The translations under genes and the position numbers were made by a program. This document shows positions 10,416-20,485 of a stretch of 51,441 nt of DNA, piece after piece. Location of the stretch: positions 1 through 51,441 of the forward strand of contig LLCB01000370.1 of the NCBI GenBank assembly GCA_001414345.1. Direction: 5' to 3'. Position 1 is the first letter of the stretch. Each line of letters begins with the position of its first letter. The notes beneath the pieces are model-generated. The model ran no database searches. It was not told the origin of the DNA and was given only the letters and a program-made list of their open reading frames with translations. The DNA is from Hymenoscyphus infarciens. Taxonomy: Eukaryota > Ascomycota > Leotiomycetes > Helotiales > Helotiaceae.

Positions 10416-11840
10416 ATGTCACCCATTCGGAAACTACCCAAAGAGGTGTTTGACAGCTACGCCTTGACATGCAAATCTTTTTATGCCGCCAGCGAGAACT
10501 TTCGCAAGGAACATGCATATTTCGAGTACGATAAACAATAGTCTAAGCGGAAACCGACCAAACAAGGCAAGACTCCTTGCTTTTGGCCCTTGCAGCTCAT
10601 TCAACAAATTTCAGACGAGCCGTTACCCAATTGCCCCTTACAATAATCTAGCGAATCTCGGCTCGTGTTTGCTTCGAAGGGGCCTACGGCAATAACAATG
10701 TCCAGATTCCGTTGAGCAGTTCGCTTCATCACCAGGTCTGCTTGCGCTGCTAAAAGAGTCACCGTACACAAAAGCTGTTCAAGCCGACCGCTCAGAAGTC
10801 AAAAACCTTCTAATCAGGGAATACTCAGAGAGGGAGAATGACATGTTAGCAACGACAATCCTCCTTACGTTGCTTCCTGATGTTACTGAACTGTATATCT
10901 TTACGTGGGAACTCGCTTTGAACAACTTGGACAAGCCACTAGTCAATGACGTTCAGATGAGGACGATGGATCTGTTACAGGGCTTTCCAAATTAACCTGT
11001 TCGTGGCTCGAAGAGAGTGGAACATCATCTACTCAAATTCCCTTCCTTTCGGAATTCACCCCTTTTCTATCTATGGACAGGTTGAAAAAGCTTGATACAA
11101 CTTATTTTAGACCGACTCTAATAACGAAAATAGCACAACACCGGTTTTTAGAGTACCACTAGTTACAAAAATCAGAGCTGAACTCGAAACGGTGGCTTTT
11201 CACGAGTCTTGAATTAACGATGTTCAACTCGAGGGATTTTTGTCGAAACTTCTCCCTATGGGTTCGAATATGATCAGGAGGGATCGGATGAATGCAGCAA
11301 TATCTCGATTTTCAAGACACCATTGCTGTTATCGGAAAGTCTATCGGCGGCACTCTTGAAAAGCTCTCTATCAGAAAAGTCTTGAATGGTAGCATGCACA
11401 ACTGGGAAGGGTATTACCTCGTTGAAGAAAAGCTGGAGGTTCTGGACGTAGAGCGTGGCTTTTTCGGTGATTACTCTTCCTCGGAAATGGGGGATTCCGA
11501 AAACGTCTCGCTCTATGGGGATTTCGACGACGAGGATGAACCAGAGTCCGGCAACACGAATACAGAAACCACGGTTACCAAGGAGAGCGAAATGGAAGCT
11601 GGTGAAGAAGCAGGCTTACTTAGCAACACATTATCTCCTATTATCGAAACCGTCAAGCTTCGTCTTGCAAGAAATCCAGAAAGGGTCGCCATCGAGTTAA
11701 AGTCGATACTTTCCTATACTGATGCAGATGAAATCGAAAAACAGCCGCACTTGAAAGGAATCATTATCACAGATCATGGCAATATTTCGGAAGCAAGCTT
11801 AGAAGCAATGCAAAGCGCGCAGCGGGAAGCCATAGAATAG
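10416..11840 (+). pseudogene. Decayed F-box-like gene
   Basis: The start at 10416 encodes MSPIRKLPKEVFDSYALTC and continues with KSFYAASENFRKEHAYFEY before a stop at about 10540. The LP.E...CKSFY pattern resembles the short F-box-like N-terminus common in fungal proteins that carry leucine-rich C-terminal parts. Further on, frames near 10740-10995 read like the body of such a protein (LLTLLPDVTELYIFTWELAL, ending in a stop). A 182-codon frame at 11292-11840 supplies an acidic C-terminal part (GDFDDEDEPES). At least three stops or frame changes separate the pieces and no intron signals reconcile them. I infer a pseudogene. A fast-evolving multi-exon gene is possible but less likely. Confidence 0.6.
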
Positions 11841-12600
11841 TTATGCTTTTGCAAAAAGATCAAGTAGGTTACTTAGGATAAGGCCCACAAGAATTCCACA
11901 ATCAAAAACACATCTACGAAGAAACCGAAGAAAGTATTAGATTGGTTAGAGAAGGAAGACTCGCGCGGTTATAGTGAGAGAGCAGCAGCAGGAGGTGGTA
12001 GCTTTAGTTGTGTTTTTGAGACAATAGTGATTGGGAATAATAGTCAGGTTTTCAATCGTGGTAAACGTCACCCCTCGTCGTGAAGTTGATCCATTTGCCT
12101 TGAAGGAGCGTTCACTCCGTGCGAGTTTTTCTACTAGAATGGGAAACGGCGAGAACGAGCGTTTGCCCCCCCAGCCCCCCCCAAAGAAGAACAGTAATGA
12201 TGGTCAGAACTCCCCTCGAATTCTCTCAAGAATTTTGAGCCCTCCACAGATGAGCGAACATCACTCATATTATTGTAAGCAAAGAAAATAACATTTTGCA
12301 ATTGCGAAGAAGGTACGTAAGGACTTATGGGCAAGAGGTATTCATTATGAGCTCAAATGACTCATTTCTTGGCACACATAGATAGGGAGCTCGCTAACGT
12401 CCCCCTTGGTTTTTTTTCCCTCAAAATACAAACATCTCTAGGATTGCTCATTTTTGACCAGACACAATTTTCTAGTAGCATAGTCTTCTTTCTCATTGAG
12501 GGCCTTTCGTTTGTTTGTAATTAGAGGTCTTATTTTTTAATCACTCGACTTTCGTTGATATTTTTCAGCGAGTAATTTTAATACGAATTCCATTTGGTCT
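11841..12600. other. Intergenic, no gene seen
   Basis: Mixed composition with C-rich runs near 12165-12185. Small frames on both strands lack coding signatures. The last part is the former promoter and leader of the MFS pseudogene at 12601. Confidence 0.5.
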
Positions 12601-13128
12601 ATGCTAAACACCACGACAACCAATTCAACAATGACCTCCGATTCTCTCACAAAAGACACCATTCCACCAACAATGGAAAAGCTCCAATCTTCTTCACTCG
12701 AATCCCCCGAAATTGGATCCTCGAAAGAACCATCAATAAGCGAGCCCAAAACTCTTCCCACGAACCCAGATCCCAACCCCGACGAAGACTCCACCATCTA
12801 CCCAGGAAAGCTAAAACTCACCCTCCTAATCTTCTCCCTTAATCTCTCTCTCTTCTGCGTCGGCCTCGACAACACCATCCTCTCAACCGCTATCCCCAGA
12901 ATTGCAGACCAATTTCACGCTCTCGACGTAGGCTGGTACGCCTCCTCTTACCTACTGACCCTCTGCGCCTTTCAACTCACATGAGGAAAACTATATACTT
13001 TTTTCCCTGCGAAATGGACATATCCCATCTCCCTCGCTGTTTTCGAAATGGGTTCACTGATCTCGGGAGTTGCACCAAATTCTACGGCGCTGATCATAGG
13101 TAGAGCGATATCTGGTATTGGGGCTGGG

Positions 13129-13829
13129 CAGTGTAGTCGATAGTATTTAGAATATTATACCACCACGATATATTGTTAGAAACCCACTTTAATACGTACT
13201 ATTTATACTATTTAAATTTCATAATACCCAATAATATTATCTTTTATATTATTAGTATTTTACTCTATATCATAATAATATCATGGTATTACTAAGCCAT
13301 AATATTTAAGCTTTTTACTCTTGTTCTTTACTCTACCTTTTTGAGCCTAATATTTTAGCTTTATATAGTACAACGTATAATACAAAAAATATACAGCTAA
13401 ATAGCTAGAACTATAGATCTATTTAAATAGAGTCTTTTAAAAAAAGAATTAGATAATACAAGGTTAAAAAGGTGGCCCGTGTAAGATGAAAACATGTCTA
13501 AAAATCCGTACTAATTCGACAACAACGTTAGATTAATAGCTAGAATAAATATATTTCTATAAAACGATTATATTAGTTTAAAGAAAGAAAGCCAAGCTTT
13601 CTAGCATACGCTTAATCTTTATTTAATAAAGTATATAATAAGAAGTTTAGTAATAAGTAAGTAATAAAAGAGTAAATAGAAAAAGTATGAATAGATATAC
13701 TATATGATATCACGATATTACAAGAGTATTATAGCGTTTTTGGATACGTACTACTAGGATATCATGATAATATATTAATCTAAAATACTGTAGTATTTTA
13801 TCGCGATAATACTATCGACCACACTGGCC
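13129..13829. mobile_element. hAT-like insertion in the MFS gene, about 700 bp
   Basis: The left end is CAGTGTAGTCGATAGTATT and the right end, inverted, is CAGTGTGGTCGATAGTATT. The gene-derived repeat GGGCTGGG (13121-13128) before it reappears as CGGCTGGG (13830-13837) after it. This is an 8-bp target duplication with one change and fits hAT. Three extra bases (GCC) separate the right CACTG from the repeat. The interior is AT-rich with short inverted motifs (TATCACGATA-like). No transposase is present. A RIP-mutated relative lies at 5.7-6.5 kb. Confidence 0.8.
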
Positions 13830-13978
13830 CGGCTGGGGGTGTTAGTACAGGGAACTTTATGCTTATTGGGATAAGTTTTCCGAAGAGGCAGAGACCTGTT
13901 TTGGTGGGCATGATTGGTGCGATGTATGGTTTCTCTTCTATTGCAGGGCCGTTGATAGGAGGGGCTTTCACGGATGTA

Positions 13979-14492
13979 GTGAGTTACGAGTTAAGCTTGA
14001 ATTTGCCTACTTTTTTCTACGCTTTTTTTATTAAGGCTTTCTCCCTCTTTCCTTCAAAAGACAGAAAATAAAAGTACTCTAAAAGAGACAAGGTCTAGCT
14101 AGAAAGAAGCGCTATATCTAATTATCTCTCTTCTATATTACTTATTAATTCAAAGTAAGTATAATAAAAGTAATCTAAAATTAGTCTTTTTCTTTTGGAA
14201 TTCTTTTCACTACCTCTACTTATCTTATAAAACTATAAGGTTAATAATAGACTGTACTAAAACTCTACAAAAATAAAGATAGATATAAAATTATCTATTT
14301 TTTATTCTATAATATTTATAGAGATAAGTGGAGATATAAGCCTTTTCGTTCCTATTCTTTTAGATCGTATATTATATGTTATTATTAATTAAAAGGTAAA
14401 AGAGTACCTAAAAAGAGGGAAATCAAGGAATTTTCTCAAAAAGCTCGGATTACAAAAGAAGTGGGCAAATTCAAGCTTAACTCGCAACTCAC
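13979..14492. mobile_element. 514-bp TIR element in the MFS gene (4-bp target duplication)
   Basis: The terminal inverted repeats share GTGAGTTRCGAGTTAAGCTT and continue as GAATTTGCCYACTT, about 34 bp with two differences. They are flanked by TGTA on both sides (13975-13978 and 14493-14496). The copy at 7.42 kb is flanked by TATA, so a 4-bp duplication is seen twice. No open frame. The superfamily is not assigned. Confidence 0.85.
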
Positions 14493-14717
14493 TGTAATGC
14501 GAGACTGACTTGGAGGTGGTGGTTTTATGTTAATCTGCCATTGGGGTTTGTTACTACGATTTTTGTTCTCTTGTGTGGAGTCGAAGATGACCGTTGGGGA
14601 TGAGAAGAGTGGTTCGAAAATCCGGTTCTTGGAGAAGTTAAAGCTGTTTGATTTCCCGGGATTGGTATGTTTGTTGGCGGTTGTTGTTTGTTTGTTGCTT
14701 GCTTTGCAATGGGGTGG

Positions 14718-14813
14718 TACTATCCCCCCCCCTAAATAAAATGTAGAGTGCACAGACATTTAGTATGGCACAGCGGCCGTGCGCTTACATTTTATTTAGG
14801 GGGGGGGATAGTA
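14718..14813. mobile_element. mariner-type MITE, intact copy, in the MFS gene
   Basis: The terminal inverted repeats are perfect over 28 bp: TACTAT, nine C, TAAATAAAATGTA, mirrored at the other end. The core is about 40 bp and contains CACAGCGGCCGTGCGC. Removing the element with one TA restores the reading frame QWGGTKYEW of the transporter, which supports a TA target duplication. It is the unmutated counterpart of 4001-4098. Confidence 0.9.
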
Positions 14814-15388
14814 CGAAGTATGAGTGGTAGAGTGGCAGGATCATCGGTCTTATGGTTGCTGCTATTCTTCTTCTGGCTGGGTTTGTCGGTATCTAGTTCT
14901 GGGGTGGCGAGTAAGCTACTGTTCCCCCTCGGGTGTTCTTGAACCGTAATATTTGGGGGTCTGCCTTGTATGGAGCTTGCGTTATAGGATGCTTCTTTGT
15001 TATGCTGTACTATGTAAGTTATCTCTTACACTTCTTGCTATCACGTGCGATACTAACCAGATTTCAGATCCTGATATGAACATCCTGATAGTCATTGCAT
15101 TTGCCATCGCCTCTTTTGTAAGAGGAATTCTCACTATTATAATAGGACACTACGTCCCCCTCGTTTACCTCGCCGTCGTCCTCCTCTTCATCGGCTCCGG
15201 CCTCCTCACAACTCTCACTGTCGACTCAGGCGCAGCAAAAAGGATAGGCAATCAAATAATTTTCGGCGCAGGAGTCGGCGTCGGACTCCAAACCGCTTTC
15301 ACAGCACCAAACACAAGTCTAGAAATGAAAGATATTTCCGTTGGCATGGCTACTATTCTATTCTCCGAGAACCTCATCGGTTCTATAA

Positions 15389-15893
15389 TTGAGGAGGGTT
15401 GGCCGAGGGAGTTCAAGATCGTTCCTTCCCTGGAGATTTTGGACTGGGGGACCTCCTCCCTCCACACTCCATGATTTAGGTCGAGAAGGGAAGGCACGAC
15501 TTGGTCTCCTCCCCTCAGACTTTGAAAATGGCAAGTAGAAACGAGGGCAGCAAGAAAGAGCCCCGAAACCCATTTTCTACCCAGGACAGCTAGAGACCAC
15601 CTACATTAAACAATTAAACTGTTCTTTGCGAAATAGAAACATTTTAATTCTCCCAGATTTTCTATCATGTGGAAACATAAATCCTTCAAATCAGATTCAA
15701 GAAATCGACACAACGTCACTCATTTCTCGTTAAAACGATTAGTCAACTGAAAGATTATTTATATCCCCTAATTGAATAGACCAATCTATCTCCAATGTAC
15801 GCACGTAGGCTGCTACCAAACTGTTTCGGCAAAATCAAAAATTTGTACTCGTCAGAAGATTTTAAGCCATGATGGCACATCTCAATGAGACAT
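15389..15893. other. Intergenic, no gene seen
   Basis: Similarity to the MFS protein stops at about 15388 and the following sequence is unrelated. The part just below 15893 is the 3' flank of sod1. Small frames here lack support. Confidence 0.5.
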
Positions 15894-16745
15894 TTATGCG
15901 GAAATACCGATGACCCCTGCAACCAATTATCAGTAACGAACTATGACAACACACAGCAACAAGGAACATACCGCAAGCAGGTCTGCCACCAGCGTTTCCA
16001 GTCTTCTTGGACTCCTCGTTCTCTCCCTTTCCGAGATCATCAGTTCCGGCGTGGACGACAACGGTACGCTACTCCATATCAGTATTTGCCAAAACCAAAT
16101 GCTAGGTATCACGTACACCAATAACGCTCTCAGGGCCAATCAACTTAATGAGTTTGTCTGTAGTTGTGCCAACACCGTTTCCTTGTCCATCAGTCTTGAA
16201 GTTACCCAAATCACCTACGTGACGGGTCTCATCGGTAGGAGCACCGTGTGTCTTTCCGTGTGGGTTGACTATGCATCCTCATCAGCAACCCCTCCTTGTA
16301 TTACCATCTCCTCGGGGATTCGACTGTAACATACAATGAGGACCAGCGGACGTGCAACCATTGGTGTTATCTCCAAACTGGTGAACGTGCATGCCACGCT
16401 CAGCATTGGCATCATGGCCGGTGATGTTCCATGTGATGGTTGTTGGGGAAGACTCCGACTCCTGCTCAAAGGTGACGGTTCCGGCAATCTTGGTGTCTCC
16501 CCGAATAGTGGCAACTTGTTTGTAACCAGAAATTAGCGAACCGTAATAGGAGAGAGCACCACTAGGATGATCTGCAGAAAGGGGGCCATGTATCCATCAA
16601 AGGTCGTGGGGAGAGGCAAGCTCCAGAGCTCCCATCAAGGTGAATCTTGCTCATATTGGCGCTTGCCGACCCCGCAGTTGACCACAAACTCAAAGTAAAG
16701 TTATACATGGGTGTAGGAGAGGGGAGATATACCTGCTTTGACCAT
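15894..16745 (-). CDS. sod1: Cu/Zn superoxide dismutase, cytosolic
   Basis: Converts superoxide to oxygen and hydrogen peroxide in the cytosol and intermembrane space. Exons: 16733-16745, 16335-16514, 16117-16268, 15972-16068, 15894-15916. They sum to 465 nt and give 154 residues, the family's standard length. The start MVKA lies in a 13-nt first exon followed by a 218-nt intron. Copper and zinc ligands are all visible: His47, His49, His64, His72, His81, Asp84 and His121. The disulfide pair is Cys58 and Cys147. Signatures are [20 protein letters not shown] and [16 protein letters not shown]. All four introns are GT-AG, one with a GTACGT donor. No continuous frame covers the gene, so a simple ORF search misses it. 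There is no sign of damage despite its position next to the transposon-ridden MFS pseudogene. Confidence 0.97.
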
Positions 16746-18360
16746 TTTGATGGATTGTGTGGTTTGTAGAGTTGGGTTTTTGTTTAAAAAGTGATTAAAA
16801 TTGGAGAATGGCAAACGGATTGTTGAATGAAAAATGGAGAGGAGTGGGAGCTTCGAGATCGGGATTGACGGGAGAGGTGGGGTAGAAGTTTACAAAGCAA
16901 AAAATACATCATCCATCACGTGCTTCGGGACATTCGTCACCTACTCTTTCTTCGGAAGGGACCACCCGATAGACAACAGAATACCTAGGTAAATTGTTTT
17001 GTAGGCTTTTTCCAAGTTCGACAGAATCCACCAAGAACTCGCAGAATTTTACCTTCTTCCCCCTTCAAAAAAGGGCTTCAAAAGGATCTCGATGTATCAT
17101 CAACATTAAAAACTCCAAACGGCCCCCAACAGCTCAGCTCGCCCATTTCTAACCAACAGAACAGCTGGCTCAATATCGAAAGTCAAGCATGATGACATCT
17201 CTCAAAGCAAATGGCTGACTACATGTAAAATCAGCTGTCTAGGCCACGCAATCTCAGTACAATGTAAACAAATATTAGATCTCGATCAGTGTAACACACC
17301 CAAAGTCTCGACCTAACCCCTAGCCCCATCACCCGTCACTATTTTCAAAGGAACAATAAACTAAGTCTTAAAACAAATAAGGCTAAAGAAACCGCGAGAA
17401 AGCACGAGAGTGGGCACCCAACTGGTCTAGTCAGCCAACAACAAAAACCTGCAGGATCAACTGCCTCGTCAACGTCTCACAAGGCAACCCCTCTCTAACA
17501 GCGAAATATCTTACTAACCCCAAGCTCCCAACGTTTCCATTCCATCGTATGTTTCCTTATTCTTACTGTACCAGCCACAACTTCACATTCGGTACCAGGA
17601 TTCTCGGATGTCAAAATCTGAAACTAGAATCCTCCATGCCATGTCATGCACCGAATCCATAACCTCAAAGGGCAGCCGTCAACGGTTCGTTGGGTTGGGT
17701 TGGAACATGCTGTACTCGATTACTGTTGGAACTTGTTAATATACCAACTGTAATATCAAAGAGGAAGAAGCATCGTAAGGCTGGAATACGAAATCCACTC
17801 TCTTCCCTCGTTGTTCTCATGAGTCGATCATAACACTGCTATTTTTCGTAAAGTGCTTTCATGTTGGTTGGTCAAGACTCGTAATGTAGCCAACCAACTC
17901 CTGTAGTCGCGTCGGATAGTCCTTCTTGACTCATATTGCTCCGTATGCCTTGGTGTTCTGGCTAGACCTCTGGGTTGTTGTTACCTACAGTTCCTTTTCC
18001 ATCTTCCCAATAAAGCTTGGCTGATTTTGACTTTGGGAACTGAGAGCCTTCATGATCACTCATTTGGGACATGAAATCGAAGCCACGAGTCCAATTCACA
18101 ATTCTCCAGTCATAAAGACATAATCGTTATTGAGCCCTGCTTCCAAATCATTACCATAATACACCGCGTCTTTACCATCACTTCTATTTTCACTGGCTTT
18201 CAAAATAGACCCTTCCTGGTTGGTATTTCTTTTATTCGTATGCTACCAGCAAGGCCATGCATTTATCGCTGCCCCAACCTTAGAGACCGAATTTGTGACA
18301 TGCCATCAAACCATCTTGCATCCCACGCGAACCAACTCCGAATTTCCGAAACCATTCTTC
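16746..18360. other. 1.6-kb intergenic region between sod1 and rpl33
   Basis: It holds the sod1 promoter and 5' leader (the bases before ATG read AATCCATCAAA) and the 3' flank of rpl33. I found no gene, tRNA or repeat. The length is large for two housekeeping genes, so a non-coding transcript is possible but unsupported. Confidence 0.5.
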
Positions 18361-19126
18361 TTATATCGAAGATGGGTACAGCATAACTCTAACCGATGCG
18401 CCGAAGGACTTAGGAGGAAGGTTGCGTCTGAATTGTGCTCGTACTACACCGGAGTTGCCTGGAAGAGTCAATTTAGCTTTTGATGTCGAGTCGCTCTCGA
18501 AATCGAACATACCATGTGGTCTGGTAACTTTGCCCCAAATGACTCTGATCTTTGATCCTCGGACCTCTCTTTGTGCACGGTAAACGAAAGCAACCTTCTT
18601 TCCGAGGTAGAAGCTGTATTCCATTAGTACCTCCCTACTCGTCGGCTTTGTCGTGCAACCTACTTTGCGGCCTTGGTATCATCAACACCCTCAATCTTGA
18701 TCAAGCTGGTGCCCGGGTTGGTGTTGCGCTTTCCACGTTGGTAGCTCAGGTGGCGACCCCTAGAAACAAATACTGTCAGAAGGCGTCCTTCAATTCCAAT
18801 TCAATCATCCGCTCGAAATCGTCGTGCCCATCCTGTCTCGTTCACCATCGTCTCCTCCCCTTCTCTGCGGGGCCTCCCCCCATCCAAAATTGTTTGTTGA
18901 CGCGATTTCTGGGGTGCGATCTTCTCGTTCGGAGGATGGTAATTACTCACTTGACATAGACTAGAAGAAATCGTCAGCAATTGCTCTGTGAGTTTGACAT
19001 TCTGCTCGAGATCATGGCGAAAATACAGCTGTACCGCCTCTCGACGGTCGCGCGTATACTTTGCCCTCCTCTAAAATGGGCCCAGCGGGAGCAAAACTTA
19101 CGGCGGTGACCAGCTTCAGTAGGCAT
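18361..19126 (-). CDS. rpl33: 60S ribosomal protein eL33 (L33/L35Ae)
   Basis: Structural protein of the large ribosomal subunit. Exons: 19102-19126, 18951-18960, 18664-18759, 18513-18613, 18361-18458. They sum to 330 nt and 109 residues, the normal length. The protein starts [19 protein letters not shown], has [20 protein letters not shown] and [20 protein letters not shown], and ends [15 protein letters not shown]. These are the conserved L35Ae features. Exon 2 is only 10 nt long (encoding parts of L-Y-V-K) between introns of 141 and 191 nt. Intron 3 has a clear TACTAAT branch site. Intron 4 is 54 nt and stop-free, so the unspliced frame reads through it and gives a misleading longer ORF. 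Many 5'-proximal introns are typical of fungal ribosomal protein genes. Confidence 0.97.
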
Positions 19127-20485
19127 CTTGAATGTATCTCCCGTACTATCGCTAGGATTGAGAGCTGAAGTCCTGGAGATAGACTTCACGGTTTTTGTCG
19201 AATTTGGCGTTGGGCTTTTTTGGGATTTCCCAGAATGTGTGCATTTGTGGCAGGGCCTTAGCGTCTTGATAAGCGAGCTTACGTAACTATCAAACGCCGC
19301 CAGCTTTTTTGACTGGACCCCAAGACTAAAAGTCGACAATTCTTTTCTAAATTCAAATTACTATAAAATATGTATATTTCCGTTCGAGCTATTGTTCACG
19401 ACATCTGACCAAGCGGTTATTGCGGGTATAGGAAGCTGTTGCTGATGTGAGTAAGTAAGTACTCTGGCGATAAAAGCGGCAGATACCTCTCCTCTCGTTG
19501 TTTCAACTTTGTAGTATAATCCAAAGTATTGACCCAAATGGTGTGGGATAATTGAACTTGGCTGCTCCAAATATCTCCATTAATTCCGAATCATGTTAAA
19601 TGTGTAGGTTAACAACCATCTAGAAAGTTAGAGCATTTGAGAGTGTTACATATCGACTGCTGCTTTATTGTCTAATGCTCTATTTCACTAATAGCAGAAG
19701 GAGATGCTGCATTTTGGAAAAATCCCCTATTTTTCTATTGCTTGAGATAGAAAGATCTTTAAATTTCTGTTCTTTTTACGAATCCAACATAATCCCGTTC
19801 TTTCCCCTTGTATAGCTACCTAGCTACCTAGGAAGCGGTTGTTGGTTAAGACCCGCCAAGAGTTGAACTCTCAGCTATCATCACCACCGTATCTCTCTCT
19901 CAACACGACCACCTTTTGCCCTAACATCTTTCCCTCCTCTTTGCTCTTCCTCTCTCCTCCTCATCTCTTCTCCAGATTCCTCTCGCAGGTCCTGAAACGA
20001 ATCTGAGCCCCAAAAACATCTCCATCTTCATTCACGCTCCCAGGCCACTCGGAGTTCCCGGCCCCGGTTCTTTGCTCTGCCTCAGCTCCCCGTCGCAAAA
20101 GAGAGAGGCGCGCGCTGCCGATCTACGTGGGCCCCCGAAATCGAAATCTGACCAGGCAAAAGGACAGGACAAGAGTCGAGAGCAACCTGACCTCGTCCAG
20201 ACTCTCGTTCGCATATTGTACGACCAACCTTCGCGACTTTGCGACAAACTGGACCATCACAGGAAGACACTCCATCGAGAGACGACAATCGTTTAGAAGC
20301 TGGCGGGGTTACAGGCATTTCTTGGGGAATCACACCTAGGTAGTTGACTGTTGCGCTACGCGGCTCGCAAATGTAGAGACGAGGCTTTGCAACCACGACC
20401 GACTTCTTTGGGCTCGGAGCCACGAACCAGACCTTCGACAGTTCCATCGAGCCGCACCCTTCTTCCTCCCTCCTCCGCCGTCGCG
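19127..20485. promoter_or_regulatory. Divergent promoter region of rpl33 and rom2
   Basis: The 1.36-kb interval separates the divergent starts of rpl33 (minus) and rom2 (plus). The rom2 side, about 19900-20060, is pyrimidine-rich (runs such as CCTCCTCATCTCTTCTCC), as in many fungal promoters and leaders. Open frames in 20.0-20.48 kb, including the in-frame 45 codons ahead of the rom2 ATG, lack an ATG and are taken as leader. No gene is seen in 19.13-19.9 kb. Confidence 0.55.

Larger units (their letters stand above)
12601..15388 (+). pseudogene. Dead DHA14-type MFS efflux transporter gene with three insertions
   Basis: The first exon encodes a polar N-terminus and then the DHA14-type signature [17 protein letters not shown] at about residues 90-106. 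A TGA at 12982 follows, in the place where relatives have a Trp or aromatic residue before [11 protein letters not shown]. The gene continues [14 protein letters not shown], is cut by a hAT-like element (13129-13829), resumes VSTGNFMLIGISFPKRQ and IGAMYGFSSIAGPLIGGAF, is cut again (13979-14492), resumes [20 protein letters not shown], and is cut a third time by a MITE (14718-14813) inside LQWGG/TKYEW. A genuine intron (15014-15067, GTAAGT to TTTCAG) follows. The sequence ends abruptly after VGMATILFSENLIGSII, so the last helices are missing. Several stops (TAG, TAG, TAA near 14828-14915) fit CAG/CAA changed to TAG/TAA. Relatives export toxins or drugs from the plasma membrane. This copy cannot be functional. 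Confidence 0.92.

Noticed and set aside
17188..17225. ATGATGA followed by CTGA, like a box C/D snoRNA
   Set aside because: The boxes are only about 25 nt apart, with no terminal stem or internal C'/D' boxes.
18361..18624. Continuous 87-codon frame as the complete eL33 product
   Set aside because: It reads through a 54-nt intron and begins inside another intron. The five-exon model gives the conserved 109-residue protein.
20351..20485. Upstream in-frame extension of rom2 by 45 codons
   Set aside because: No ATG in the extension (it would start at TTG). The first ATG at 20486 gives a normal N-terminus.
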